In this document: positions 43,571 through 55,440 of the stretch, one piece after another | How positions within the stretch are numbered: the first letter of the stretch is position 1 | How the letters are laid out: the number at the start of each line of letters is the position of its first letter | Assembly: GCA_022559845.1 (NCBI GenBank) | Contig: CM040121.1 | Location: forward strand, 511,666,566 to 511,730,565 | From: Amorphophallus konjac | Lineage: Eukaryota; Streptophyta; Magnoliopsida; Alismatales; Araceae | Direction of reading: 5' to 3' | DNA length: 64,000 nt | Made by a program: the position numbers and the translations under genes | Notes under the pieces: generated by a model | What the model was told of the DNA's origin: nothing | The model's input: only the letters and a program-made list of their open reading frames with translations | Databases searched by the model: none

Positions 43571-45186
43571 GTCTCCCCCTTTTTTGATGATGCCAACACT
43601 ATGAGCTATCAGACATTCTTCAGACAATCAATTTATGTCAATGCAGTTAAAATTTAGTAAATTGAGTGATCCGACAGTGAACAATCATGCATGCTTTATT
43701 ACACACTAGCTCTTGCCAAAACAAAACACTCTCCCCATCTATTGACTCCCCCCGACTCTCTCCCTCTGAAACTCTCCCCCTTTGACATCATCAAAAGGAG
43801 ATGAAAGAGATATGCATCTGCGAGATTAGTGAAGGAAAAATGCAGTATCTTCACAGTGAGAATGACCCATGATCATATCTTAAAAAATTAAGTAGGGCAC
43901 TAAAACAAGCGTTGATTCTTCAAACCAAGTAATCAAGAAAGACATAGAGTGAGAGTGAAGTTTATCTACGTACAAAAGATATGATGAGGAATCAAGGGTG
44001 AATAGATATGTCAAGAGAGAGCTGATCAAAACTATACTAATTAGACTGCAAGAGACTGATCCTCAGAAAAGGTTCTTGAGGTATGGAGGACAAACAGTCC
44101 ATAGACTAGCAACAACAACAAGGGATTTGACTGAAATAAATTTTTCTATAAGGAGCAGTAAAGAGATCAATAAGTAAGTTGGTAGATCACATCTTTGACA
44201 TTAAGGAGACACCTTGATCAGAGGTCGAACTCCCCAGTTACTCAATGTGAGAACTGTATTACCTCCCTTTTAGAGAACAGAGTTAGTAACTGTGAGTTTT
44301 TACGTAAGGAGACACCTTGATCAGAGGCCAAACTCCCCAGTTACTCACCACTTTATCACCATTGCTCTGTCATGATCAACATTTTGCACTTCTTAAACAG
44401 AGATAATCTGACACCTCATGACTGAGAAAAAAATTTTCATTTCTTTTTGATGAAACACCCAGTTTCTCAGTAATCAGACCATTGCTCTGAACATATAATT
44501 TTTTTTTATCCCCTTATATTTTTGATATGACATGTTTGAAAGCAATACCTACTAGAAGCACTAATTCTTAATGAATGTGTTCCTTGAAGTCTAGGATTCA
44601 AGTTTTTAGCAGATCTCATGACATACAAGTGTAGCTTGTTCCATGATCATGAAATATGTAGGGAGATATACTTCTAACTCCTTATCCAAGTCTCTGCTAA
44701 GTTACTAGATAAAAGATTCTAGCTGAGCTTTAGTTGTTCAGACTTAAGGATTTAAGACAAGTATGTGATTCTACTTGCTGTGAATGAGATGAATTAAGTC
44801 TTTCATGAGAAACAACAGCAACATACATCTCTCAAATACTTTTGAATCAGTCAACCTTCACACACTCACCAGCTCCCCCTCACAAAATGCAAGAAATTTT
44901 TTTTAAAGCAAAAACTTCTTCACAAAGACAACTCCCCCTCACTCAATGAATTGTCATTCAATTATGACACATGCAGAATGTACAGTTGCACAGACCCCTG
45001 AACTTAACAGATCGCATATAGACAGAACTCCCCCTCACATTATGACATGTTATGCAGGCATACTCATGCTGAGTGGTTAAGGACACAGAGGAAAAACATT
45101 TTATTCATGGAAGCAAAACATTTTATTCATGAAAGAAGAATAGTGTAAATGCTGAAAACAAAAACATGAAGACATTTTATTCATGG
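43571..45186 (-). other. Sirevirus 3' untranslated region with multiple polypurine tracts
   Basis: The tract beside the LTR is at 43571-43583 (minus AAAAAGGGGGAGAC). Further GGGGAGT-type tracts (sense) lie near 43733, 43748, 43781, 44230, 44333, 44873, 44932 and 45028. A ~38-bp direct repeat (GGAGACACCTTGATCAGAGG and on) is at 44206-44243 and 44309-44346. No coding sequence is supported. Repeated polypurine motifs in this place are a recognised Sirevirus feature. Confidence 0.85.
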
Positions 45187-45188
45187 AG

Positions 45189-48100
45189 CTAAGATTTAAA
45201 AATACTTATCTCTCTTCTCAAAGATGTAAATTTGTCATTATCCAGTGGCTTAGTGAAAATGTCAGCTATTTGGTTTGCAGTGCCTACATGGATTAATTCA
45301 AAAGTTCCTTTGGAAATCTCTTCTCTAATAAAATGATGTCTGATTTCTTTGTGTTTGGTTCGAGAATGCAAAATAGGATTCTTGGCTAGATTGATGGCAC
45401 TAGTATTGTCACAATATATAGGTGTGCACCCCAAGTCTACTTGATAGTCCTGAAGTTGGTGTTTGATCCATATGACTTGTGTACCACAACTCCCTGCAAC
45501 TACGTACTCAGCCTCTGCAGTAGAGAGAGCCACAGAGTGTTGCTTCTTGAAACCCCAACAGACTAAACATCCACCTAGAAATTCACAATGTCCACTAGTG
45601 CTTTTTCTATCTAGCTTACACCTAGCATAATCTGCATCCGTATATGCAATAAGATCTAAAGTGTGAGATGCAAGGAACCACAAACCTAGGGTGTGTGTAG
45701 CAGATAAGTATCTGAAAATTCTTTTCACAATTGCTAAGTGCAATTCAGTGGGTCTAGATTGGTACCTAGCACACATTCCTACATTGAATTGTATATCAGG
45801 TCTCGAGGTAGTCAAATAGAGCAAGGATCCAATCATACATCGGTGTAGCTTTGCATCAACTTCTTTACCTGATTTGTCTGCATCCAATGAAGTGTTAGTA
45901 CCCATTGGTGTTGTGATGTGCTTCAGATTGTTCATGCCAAACCTCTTGAGGATGTCCAGTGTGTATTTGGTCTGGTTAATGAAGCATCCATCCTCCAGCT
46001 GTTATACCTGCAAGCCAAGAAAATACTTCAATTCACCTACCAGGCTCATCTCAAACTCAGCAGACATCAAAAGAGAAAATTCATTGCATAGTTCAGTACC
46101 TATTGAACCGAAGACAATGTCATCTACATATACTTGAACTATGATGAGGTCTTTATTCAAACTTTTGGTAAACATAGTTTGATCCACCTTACCTCTGTGG
46201 TAGCCCTTGCTGATCAGAAATTCTGTCAGCCTCTCATACCAGGCTCGAGGAGCCTGCTTTAGACCATACAGGGCTTTATTCAACCTGAAAACTTGGTTAG
46301 GTTGAGGAGAAAATTGAAATCCGGGGGGTTGTTCTACAAAAACTTCTTCTTTGATAACACCATTTAAAAATGCACTTTTAACATCCATCTGTTGAAGTTT
46401 TATGTTTTTAGAACAAGCGAAAGCTAATAAAATCTTTATTGCTTCCATCCTAGCAACAGGTGCTTAGGATTCATCAAAGTCAACACCAAATTCCTGACAG
46501 TAGCCTTTGGCTACTAGTCTGGCTTTATTTCTTGAAATAATTTCATCCTCATTCATTTTATTCTTAAAGACCCATTTAGTTCCTATGACATTTGTATTTT
46601 CTAGTCTCGGAACTTGCTCCCAGACATTATTTCTTTCAAATTGACCTAACTCCTCACACATATCATTAATCCATGATGCATCATTTAAAGCTTCTTCAAC
46701 TGACTTGGGCTCAATTTGTGAAACTAAGGCGACTAGGTCTTGATTATGAATATTTCTAAGATAAGACCTTGTCCTAGGGGGATCTCTTAAGTTGCCTATA
46801 ATGTTGTCTACAGGATGATCTTTCAAATATCTCACATTGATTGAAGACTCACCTGCTTCATCTGATCTTACTTGATTGGGAGCACTTGATGCTTTAGGTG
46901 GTTCAGCTTCTTCATTCTTCTTGTCCTCTATGAATTCTCCATCATCTTTCATGCACCTATCATCATCATCCACTTTAGTGTCATTGTTCATTTCATCAAA
47001 TATGACATGAGGTGATTCTTCCATAGTCTGATCTGTACTATTGAAAACCCTATATGCCCTAGTTGTTTCAGAGTAACCTAGAAAGATTCATGGATTACTC
47101 CTTGCATCAAATTTTTCTAGGTCCTTTTTATTATTGTTATGAATGAAGCATTTTGAACCAAAGATCCTAAAATATGAAACATTTGGCTTCTTACCTTTCA
47201 AGAGTTCACAGGGTGTTTTCTTATGGATGGGTCTCACCAAGGCTCTGTTGATGATGTAACAAGCGGTATTAGCCGCCTCTGCCCAAAACTTTCTGGGAAG
47301 TTGACTCTCCATGAGCATAGTTCTTGCCATCTCAATGATTGTGCGGTTTCTTCTCTCCAATATGTCATTCTGCTCCAGAGTCCTAGGAGAAGCAAATCTG
47401 TGAGTTAATTCTTCATTGTTACAGAATTCAGAAAATATAGAGTTTTCAAATTCTTCTCCATGATCAGATTGAATCATGGAAATGCTGTGAGTTCCTTCTT
47501 GTTTGACTTTATTGAAGAGATGTTCAAACTTCTGAAAAGCTTCATTTTTATTTGCTAAGAAGAATAACCAAGAATATCTAGAGAAATCATCTACAATTAC
47601 AAACCCAAATCTCTTCCCATTTAGACTTTGAGTCCTGGTTGGGCCAAAGAGATCCATATGCAAGAGCTCCATTGGCTTGGAAGACAAGGGCTCGGATCTG
47701 AGCTTAAATGATTTACGGGTTTGTTTGCCTAATGCACATGCATCACAGGTTTGAGAAATGGAACTAAATTTGATCTTATGCATGCCTCTAACTAAATCAT
47801 GTCTAACCAATTTATTCAAAGAAGAGAAGCTAGCATGACCTAAGCATCTATGCCAAATAAAAGCATTATTCTCAAGATTAGCAGACAAACAAAGATTTAA
47901 CTCAGATTTATCATCTAAGTCCACAATGTAGACATACCCTATTAGCTACAAACTTCACACTATCAGAATTTATTTCCAGAATTTTGCAAGAATCGTTATC
48001 AAACACAACTCTATGACCCTTGTCATATAGCTGACTAATACTAATCAAGTTGTGTTAAAGACCTTCAACAAGTAAAACCTTCTCAATAGTGTTTGAGGTA

Positions 48101-48624
48101 GACTTACCAACTGTTCCTGTTCCGATAATCATACCTCTGTTCTTCCCTCCAAATTTGACCAGACCCCCTACCTTCATTTCCAGCTTACTGAATTTGGATC
48201 GGTCGCCTGTCATGTGCTTGGAGCAGCCGCTGTCAAAATACCACTTGTTGTTCTCAGCTGCTAGGCTAACCTGCAAAGTAACAAATCTAGCAGAGTGGTT
48301 TGGAACCCAAGATAGATTGGGTCCAAGAATATTGTTCAATTCTTTAATCAAATTTTTTGGAATCCAAAACTGTTTCAAATTATTCATCTTTTGTACCTTG
48401 TTTACAGTTTTGTTGAGATTGTAACTAGAATTGTGTTCACCTGGTCTAATGGAATGGAATTTGTTTCTGTTGTTAGACCATTTGTTTCCCGGGTATCTAC
48501 TGTACCTAAACTGTCTAGGGGGATCAAATTTATTGAAAGATTTCTGTGGATATGCAGGACTTCCCCAGTTAGTTTTGTACTGGCCCATTCTGTTATAGAA
48601 GTTGAGGTTTCTGTTCTGACTCAC
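45189..48624 (-). pseudogene. pol: Sirevirus pol: protease, integrase, reverse transcriptase, RNase H (broken)
   Basis: Protease: WYFDSGCSKHMTGDRSKF near 48230. Integrase: zinc motif HRCLGHASFSSLNKLV...CDACALGKQ, core with FVIVDDFSRYSW, QSDHGEEFENSIF and NDILERRNRTI (D,D,E present). Reverse transcriptase: WVFKNKMNEDEIISRNKARL, DVKSAFLNGVIKEEVFVEQP and catalytic YVDDIVFGS near 46115. RNase H: AYTDADYARCKLDRKSTSGH, STAEAEYVVAGSC, YCDNTSAINLAKNP and TKPLDNDKFTSLR. From 47924 to 45189 a single frame holds three stops (near 47085, 46462 and 45998). The protease lies in another frame with a stop near 48055. Confidence 0.93.
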
Positions 48625-50386
48625 CTACCTTGACCTGTCAGCATTCCTATTCTGGGAACACGCATAGGGGTTTGCTTAGCAAAGTTCTTACCAGTTTTAG
48701 ATTGTTGTCCAGTATTTTTTGTTGGATTTTCTTTTAGATGCTGAACATTTTGAGCATTGTTGGAACTGGATGGTGTGTCCAGTTTTTCTTTCCCTTTTTC
48801 TGGACAGAATGTCACAGTTCTGTGCTTAAAGGATTTCTTGATAGTTGGGTTATAGCCTAAACCCTCTTTATTAAAATTTACCCTAGCACCTAATATGGCA
48901 TCCAAATTTGTTTTTCCTTGAACAAATCTTTCTAAGGTGCTTTGTTTGTCTTCCAATTCCTTCTGCATTTTTTCACAATTTTCCCGAAATTCAGAATTGA
49001 CCTTCCCAACAGCTTCATATTTTTCAGTGATTAAACTATTTTCATTTTGACTTTCCTGAAGTTTTAACTTGAAGTCAGCAAGTCGTTTCTGAATTTCGTT
49101 ATTTTCAGACTTAAGGTTCTCATTTTCCTTGTTTGTTTGAGTTTGCTCTTCAGTGGTAGCATTAAGTTTTCTCTTTAAGACCCTATGCTCTTTACTTAAC
49201 GCATTAAACTTATCTAAATGCTCAACATAGGCATCTTCCCAATCATCAATTGAAAAATTCTTAAAGATATTTGTTACCTCTTCGTCACTGTTAGCCATCA
49301 GGCAGATTCCTTGGTCTTCTTCCTCTAACGAGTTGGCCTCGAGGTCTTCCTCCTCGTCACTCCACGTGCAAACCATAGCTTGAGGTTTCTTCTTTTGTAC
49401 CTTGGAGGCTTTCTTCTGGAGGTCGGGGCAATCCCCTTTCATGTGTCCAGGTCTTCTGCAATGAAAGCATGTAATCTTCTTAGTGCTCCTATTTTTATCA
49501 TTGTTAGAATCAAAATTCTTACCAGTAGGATACGACCCTTTTCTTCTAAATATTTTTCCCTTCGTTCTCAAAAACTTCGAAACTGACGAGTGAGCATAGC
49601 TTGCTCCTCTTGATCAAGGTCTGACAATTCGTCAGACTCCCCACTGCTACTGCCGCTGCTGCTGCTACTGTTACCACGGGACACCTTGAGGGCAATGTTC
49701 TTGCCCTTCTTATCACTTCCTTCACCATTTCTCTTGAAGTTCATTTCGTAGGTCATTAAGGATCCTATCAGTTCAGTGACTATCATTTTCGACAGATCCC
49801 TAGACTTCTCTATCACTATGGCCTTAGTGTGCCAAGCGAGCGATAGTGACCTAAGAATTTTCCTGACAATGTCCCCTTCAAAAACTTGTTTCGCAAGCCC
49901 ATTAAGACTGTTAGTGATCAATAACAACCTGGCATACATTTCTGTGATAGTGTCCTCAGATTTCATTTTGAACAATTCATATTCAGAGGTGAGCATATTT
50001 ACCTTAGTGGCCTTCACTTGGGAGGTACCTTCGTAGATTAGCTCTAATTCATCCCACATCTTCTTGGCTGTTTTGCAAGCTGAGATCGAAGCATATTCAT
50101 GAGGATGAACCACACATTGAATGATGTTCAGGACCAACCAGTTGATGGTTGAAAGTTTGACGTGATCCTCCGTCCGCGCATCTTCATTTGCTGGAAGGTC
50201 ATACGGCCCTGTGGTGATCACTCTCCAGAGCTTGTGGCTCTGAGCTCTCATAAACACCTCAATCCTATTTTTCTAGTAAAAATAGTTATTACCATCAAAG
50301 AAAGGAGGGCGACTAATAGACTGACCCTCAGCCATGAAGCTTCGAGGACCACTAGATCCAGAATTACCCTGGCCGTTGGACCACAT
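48621..50386 (-). pseudogene. gag: Sirevirus gag (broken)
   Basis: The probable start is ATG at 50386 (MWSNGQGNSGSSGPRSFMAE), only about ten bases from the primer site; an alternative is the internal ATG of MAEG. YFY-stop-KNRIEVF contains TAG where relatives have Trp (CTGG to CTAG). The capsid (UBN2-like) domain follows: CVVHPHEYASISACKTAKKM, MWDELELIYEGTSQVKATKV, ARLLLITNSLNGLAKQV. Then a Ser-rich acidic tail, a frameshift near 49570, a zinc knuckle CFHCRRPGHMKGDC, acidic stretches and a long coiled coil (about 49280-48880), longer than in simple Copia gag, as usual for Sireviruses. A second frameshift near 48620 precedes pol. Confidence 0.9.
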
Positions 50387-50395
50387 GATGGGTAA

Positions 50396-50410
50396 CCCGC
50401 TCTGATACCA
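50396..50410 (-). other. Primer binding site (initiator Met tRNA) of the Sirevirus
   Basis: Minus-strand TGGTATCAGAGCGGG begins two bases after the 5' LTR. Confidence 0.95.
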
Positions 50411-50412
50411 AG

Positions 50413-52486
50413 TGATAGTTCACACAGTGGGTGAGCTAGAAGGGGGGGGGATGAATAGATCACCCCCAAATTCAATCTAATTCGAGGATAGACTAGAAAA
50501 TTCAGAAACGCTGTAGGGGACCTCCTCAAATCTAGCCACGTATCAACCAGAAAGACAGATGCTCAATGTGACCAGGAACTAAGTAGTGTAAAGATCAAAC
50601 ACCTGGTGAGCTGAAAATAGTATAACAGACAAAAATCAAACCACACCAAAGGGAGAGAAGATTTCTAAGGTGGTTCGATTGCGATCTGCAATCTACGTCC
50701 ACCACTTACTCCACTGGAGTAAGGCTTCCTTGCACTAAGCAAATCTGAAACCGCAGACTCAATCTGCAACACATGCTGCCATACAGCTTGCCACGAGGAA
50801 CAACCTCCTCGATCTTCCTATGACCGGAAGAACCCCTGGAGGATAAACCTCCCTTCCTTTGCACACCATAAAGGGAACCCTATGAATTGCACCTAGGAAC
50901 TCACGAACCAGAGGATCAATCCTGTCTTCCTCCAAACACGATGGAAGGAAAATGGAGAACCTCTCCCTTCCTCTAAGAAGACTTAGAGGCTAACAAGACT
51001 AGTATGGAAGGGATGAATGAAACAATTCGAAAATGAAAAACAAAATGAGACAATCGCTCAAAAATAGCAGTAATGTAGCTTCCAGAGATGCAGACTTTCA
51101 AGCTCAAATAAAAAATGATCACTCAGACACTTCCATTTCTAGACAGGCTCTTCTCTCGAATAGGGAAATTTCGGCACATGTAGTGGCTTCAGATGCTCTC
51201 TCTTCGTCAGTCTTCAGCAGCTTCTGCTTGCAGTCTTCAACCTCCTTTATATAGCCAGATGATAGCTCGTGGTTAGCACGATTCCCGCCCAGTTCTTCAC
51301 GTAGATCTGATCCCTTTTCGATTCCACGTGTCAGAACCATGGAGCTGTAGCAGTCCACGTGGTAGAATCATCCTTTCTGTTCCTTGCCTCTGATCACGAG
51401 CCCTTAAACCTGGTACATTGATTTCCACGTGGAGTACGCTCACAGGTTTTGGGTTCACTGAACAAGTGCTCGACCAGGTAGCAAACCTGGCAGGCATATG
51501 GGAATATTAGCACATGCCTTATAGTCTAAGGTGTAAGCATGCACAGACCGTATAGCAACATATGCTCAGACCATGAATAGAGTTTTGAAAGATTTGCACA
51601 AACTATGAGCAACCTAGAACCATATACGCACAGACCAATGTGTATAAGGTAGTAAGTGCACCGACTGTAATATGCACCGAGATAGAAACTGCTCCAACTT
51701 CAAGTCCCTTGATGCAAAGATTGCACAGACTTTGGTGCGCATATGAGAAAGTATGCACATACATTATTGCACAAGACAAAACAATGCACCGACTTGGTTT
51801 GTTCATAGGGTGATAATGCACCGACCTTGTGTGTGTATGTGGGTAAAGAATGCACTGACATGGGATATGCATGCTACGGTGAAAGTGCATCGACTTCTAC
51901 AAGCTAGCATCGACCTTAGTTGATGCAGGCCATAACAGATATGCACTGACTTAAATGGTCACAACAACAAAAGTTGCACAGACTTGGTTAGCACAGAACA
52001 AAACCTGCATTGACTCAATATGCGTAAAAATAATGCGAGACTTGCACAGACTTAGAATCAGCGTTCTTCAATCATGCACATACATGAGACCCATAGACCA
52101 CTTATACACTGACTTACCAAGAAGTGTGCACAGACTTTATGTGCCCGATGCGAGAGTTGCACCGACTTGATTGCGTGAAACAACGATTGTTGCACCGACT
52201 TGACTAATGCATGTACAGACATTGCAGTGACTTAGTCGCGTGTAGCAACGAAGGTTGCACCTACTTGATGAATGCATGCACAGACCCTATTAAGTTGAAA
52301 TGCAGCATATGCACGGACTCAATACAGAATGAACTAAGTGAGCACGGATCTTACCACCAAAAGTCGACTCAGAGTAAAATCAGAGAGTGCAGTATATGAA
52401 GAATATATAAAAGAAGAATGTATTAAGATAGACAATCATGATTGACTTATAGTGTATGACATCATCAAAATCATAGGAGTGCAACA
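50413..52486 (-). repeat. 5' LTR of the Sirevirus
   Basis: 2074 bp, TGATAGTTCACACAG to GGAGTGCAACA, with TATA box at 51245-51254 (minus CTATATAAAG). Hairpin run at about 50700-50930 and TGCACNGACTT array at 51540-52400, which has about 95 bp more than the 3' LTR (51920-52015). Confidence 0.95.
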
Positions 52487-52491
52487 GTTAC
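52487..52491. repeat. Target-site duplication GTTAC, right copy
   Basis: Exact match to 41637-41641. Confidence 0.97.
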
Positions 52492-53221
52492 AGGTCTTGG
52501 TCTATTAGTTAATTGGGTTAAATGTGAATGTTATAAGGTTTATTAATCTCCTTCTAGATGGTTTAGGCTCTAAGAAGGCCCACTAGTGATTTTTGGCCTA
52601 TTAGCTTATTGGGCTACTCATTCGTCAAATGGTTTAGGCCTATTAATTAATTGGGCTAGTCTTATTAATTAAGCTCATCATTAATTATTTACAATTCAAG
52701 ATTTAAGTTGATCTTTAGATATATTTTTGTTATTGTTAATCTCGACCACTTATTCAATTTTAATACCATCTCATTAACTTGAAATCATTAAGTATCTTGA
52801 GAGATTACATATTATATTAGCTCATCGTATTTTATGAGATTTATCTTAGAGATAATTATCTGAGTTTTATCTCTATTTTAAATCTCAATTATGCTTGGTG
52901 CTTTATTAAGTTTTAAATTACTAATGAATAATTTGATTTCTTCTTACTTAAAATTTTGAGGAGATAGTTATTCATTAATTGTCTTTTAATCTTTTCACAT
53001 AGTTCTTTGTTCATCTGTAACTCATTCATTAGCTTGATCAAGTTGGACTCCCTTTTTGATCTATTGCTAGACCTTATCTTATTCATCTTTAACAAGAAAA
53101 TTTTAGTTTATTCTTCTTTATTCTTATATCTATTTTACACAAGATTCATAATTATCTTTTCTCTTTCCAAAATATAGATAGTTATTCCTATTTTAGATTT
53201 TATAATTAGCCGGGCGTTACA

Positions 53222-53883
53222 CCCTCCCCCACTAAAAGAGAATTTGGTCCCTAAATTCACACCACGACCTTCTCTTAACAAGACGGGGAAAAACTTCTAA
53301 TCACTAGGGTCACTATGCAAGCAAGAGAATCTTGATTTACAGAAAAAGGAAGATAACTAACTCAAGGTTAAGGATGAGGGATACCTTCCACAACTCCTTC
53401 TTTGGCAGCTCGACTTCCATTAAAGCTTGGATCTTTTCTTGACGCTTCAGGGTTGAAATAGGGCATTTGGCTATCTTATGGTCCAAGCTCCCGCAATAAA
53501 GACACACTCCCAACTTCCATCAACAATCTTCCGATTGGTGATTACGCTTATCGTAAAACTCATACCTTCCTTGTGATGAGTCTATAGGTGCTACCCAATC
53601 TATAACGACCTAGGATCTGAGTACCGAAAGGAACCAGTGCGACTAGAACCTCGGCCCGCCACCCATGAGCCCGAAGACTCGGAAGGGTTAAAGGATTGTG
53701 TGAGGGTACAAGAGAATCTAAAACAACTGCAGAGCTAGCACAATGAACTAAATAAAATGCATGGAATTAAACAAATACTCACTAAAAAGCTATAAGGTCC
53801 AAAGTATCTCATGTCCAAAAATAAGTACAGTCAACGGAAAGAAAGGGTACAAGTACAAGGGGCATATCCCGACTCTGGCAATT
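53222..53883 (-). repeat. Second, partial internal region of the gag-only element
   Basis: Collinear with 35577-36235: polypurine tract, zinc-knuckle gag end, the CAATC target site and the first ~280 bp of the nested solo LTR (TATAACGACC at about 53602). Near 53880 it jumps to sequence equivalent to 34932 of the LTR. It shows that the duplication happened after the solo-LTR family inserted. Confidence 0.9.
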
Positions 53884-54507
53884 GGCCCACTAGTGATTTT
53901 TGGCCTATTAACTTATTGGGCTACTCATTAGTCAAATGGTTTAGGCCTATTAAATAATTGGGCTAGTCTTATTAATTAAGCTCATTATTAATTATTCACA
54001 ATTCCAGATTTAAGTTGATTTTTAGATATATTTTTGTTATTGTTAATCTCGACCACTTATACAATTTTAATATCATCTCATTAACTTGAAATCATTAAGT
54101 ATCTTGAGAGATTACATTTATGAGATTTATCTTAAAGATAATTGCCTAAGTTTTATCTCTATTTTAAATCTCAATTATGCTTGGTGCTTCATTAAGTTTC
54201 AAATTACTAATGAATAATTTGATTTCTTCTTACTTAAAAATTTGAGGGGATAGTTATTCGGTAATTGTCTTTTAATCTTTCCACATAGTTCTTAGTTCAT
54301 TTATAACTCATTCATTAGCTTGATCAAGTTGGACACCCTTTTTGATCTATTGCTTGACATTATCTTATTCATCCTTAACAAGAAAATTTTAGTTTATTCT
54401 TTGTTATTCTTGTATCTATTTTATACAAGATTCATAATTATCTTTTCTCTTTCCAAAATATAGATAATTATTCCTATTTTAGATTTTATAATTAGCCAGG
54501 CGTTACA
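53884..54507 (-). repeat. LTR copy 3, truncated
   Basis: Matches 34932-35576 of LTR copy 1 and ends CAGGCGTTACA. It is followed by AGCGG and the resumed Copia-type LTR. Confidence 0.92.
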
Positions 54508-55440
54508 AGCGGACTCTCTTCAGACGGAGGTCCATATTTATAGAGGGGATGGTAGAAAGTTTTCCCTCCCAAGATCTGCAATTTGATTGGTCAGAATAAA
54601 AATAAGGTTCCTGTTCACTGGTTACACGCGCAGGGAAATCTCTTCTGTTTTTTCCTCGCGGCAGGGACGCACACTCGTCATTTTCAGAAGGCCGAGATAG
54701 GTCAATCTGGCACGCGAAAATTCCGGGGGTATTGAAAGGAGGGTGAAAAGAACGATAGGAACGCACGGGAAGGAATGGCGTATGGTTAATCATTCTGGAA
54801 GACTGGGACAGAGATGGCTACATGGAATAGGGGCGTGCCAGTCGATTTCTCGACGATTACCATCGGGAGTGTTTGACTGGGGATGTGCCCTGGCACGTGA
54901 GCAAGAAATGTTGTGTGCCATATGGAGAGAAGGAGGTTCCGTTGGTACGAGTGTAGGCGATTGTGGGAGCTCGTCTACTGGACGTCTTCCCCACCGATCT
55001 CAAGCAATCGATGTTTATTTTACATCAGGCGGTGCCCGAACACCTTTGTTTCTACTGCCGAAGAGAGAGTCAGGGACCCTGGGAGCCACGACGTCGGGAG
55101 GGCTTAGTCCGTGCAACGGCGGCAGGGTGACATCAACACAGCAAGGATAACTAGGGGTAGAGAGACTGGTTCTAGCAAGGATGGGGATCTGTTCCCTTAC
55201 TAGGCAACATAACTGTATGCCATGAAAGGCATTTATATGGGGCATGAGAGCCCGATTACAAGTGCTTGCATGCCACAGGAAAATTCTATCATTTATGATG
55301 GTCCACGGGTCCTTGCATTGTTGTGCAGGTAGTTCCATGTTCGTACATAGTGTCCGTCAAAGAGCCTGTGACTCAGCAGGATGCTGCCCGAGGGGCGTCA
55401 CAATGAATTACCAATGTGGGACAATGTCGAGATCGCGGAA
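54508..55440 (-). repeat. Copia-type LTR, right part, far end unresolved
   Basis: Resumes the LTR interrupted at 32138. TATA box at 54535-54543 (minus CTATAAATA). A possible end is near 55137 (GACATCAACA), but no GTGAC duplication follows, so the boundary is open. No coding sequence is supported; overlapping frames here are chance. Confidence 0.5.

Larger units (their letters stand above)
41642..52486 (-). mobile_element. Full-length Sirevirus-type (Copia) retrotransposon
   Basis: 10.85 kb, TG...CA LTRs of about 2 kb, exact 5-bp duplication, initiator-Met primer site next to the 5' LTR, and gag then protease, integrase, reverse transcriptase, RNase H (Copia order) on the minus strand. A long 3' untranslated region is studded with CTCCCC(CT) motifs (polypurine tracts on the sense strand), a hallmark of the Sirevirus lineage. 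Stops and frameshifts inactivate gag and pol. It is the youngest insertion in its nest. Confidence 0.95.
38903..53221 (-). repeat. LTR copy 2 (5' LTR) of the gag-only element, split by the Sirevirus
   Basis: 38903-41641 plus 52492-53221, about 3.47 kb without the 10.85-kb insertion. It starts TGTCACGCCCCGAACC and ends GGGCGTTACA. The break corresponds to about 34854 in copy 1 (GCTCGTTAC). Its right side continues not into flanking DNA but into another copy of the internal region. Confidence 0.92.
32139..54507 (-). mobile_element. Non-autonomous gag-only Ty3 element, rearranged to LTR-internal-LTR-internal-LTR
   Basis: Three LTR copies share one orientation: 32139-35576, 38903-53221 (interrupted by a Sirevirus) and 53884-54507 (truncated). 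They are separated by one full and one partial internal region. Once the nested solo LTR is set aside, the full internal region is only about 795 bp and encodes a piece of gag with a zinc knuckle: no protease, reverse transcriptase or integrase. This is the organisation called TR-GAG or LARD-like. The LTRs begin TGTCACGCCC and end GGGCGTTACA on the plus strand; the internal reading direction is minus. Confidence 0.85.
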
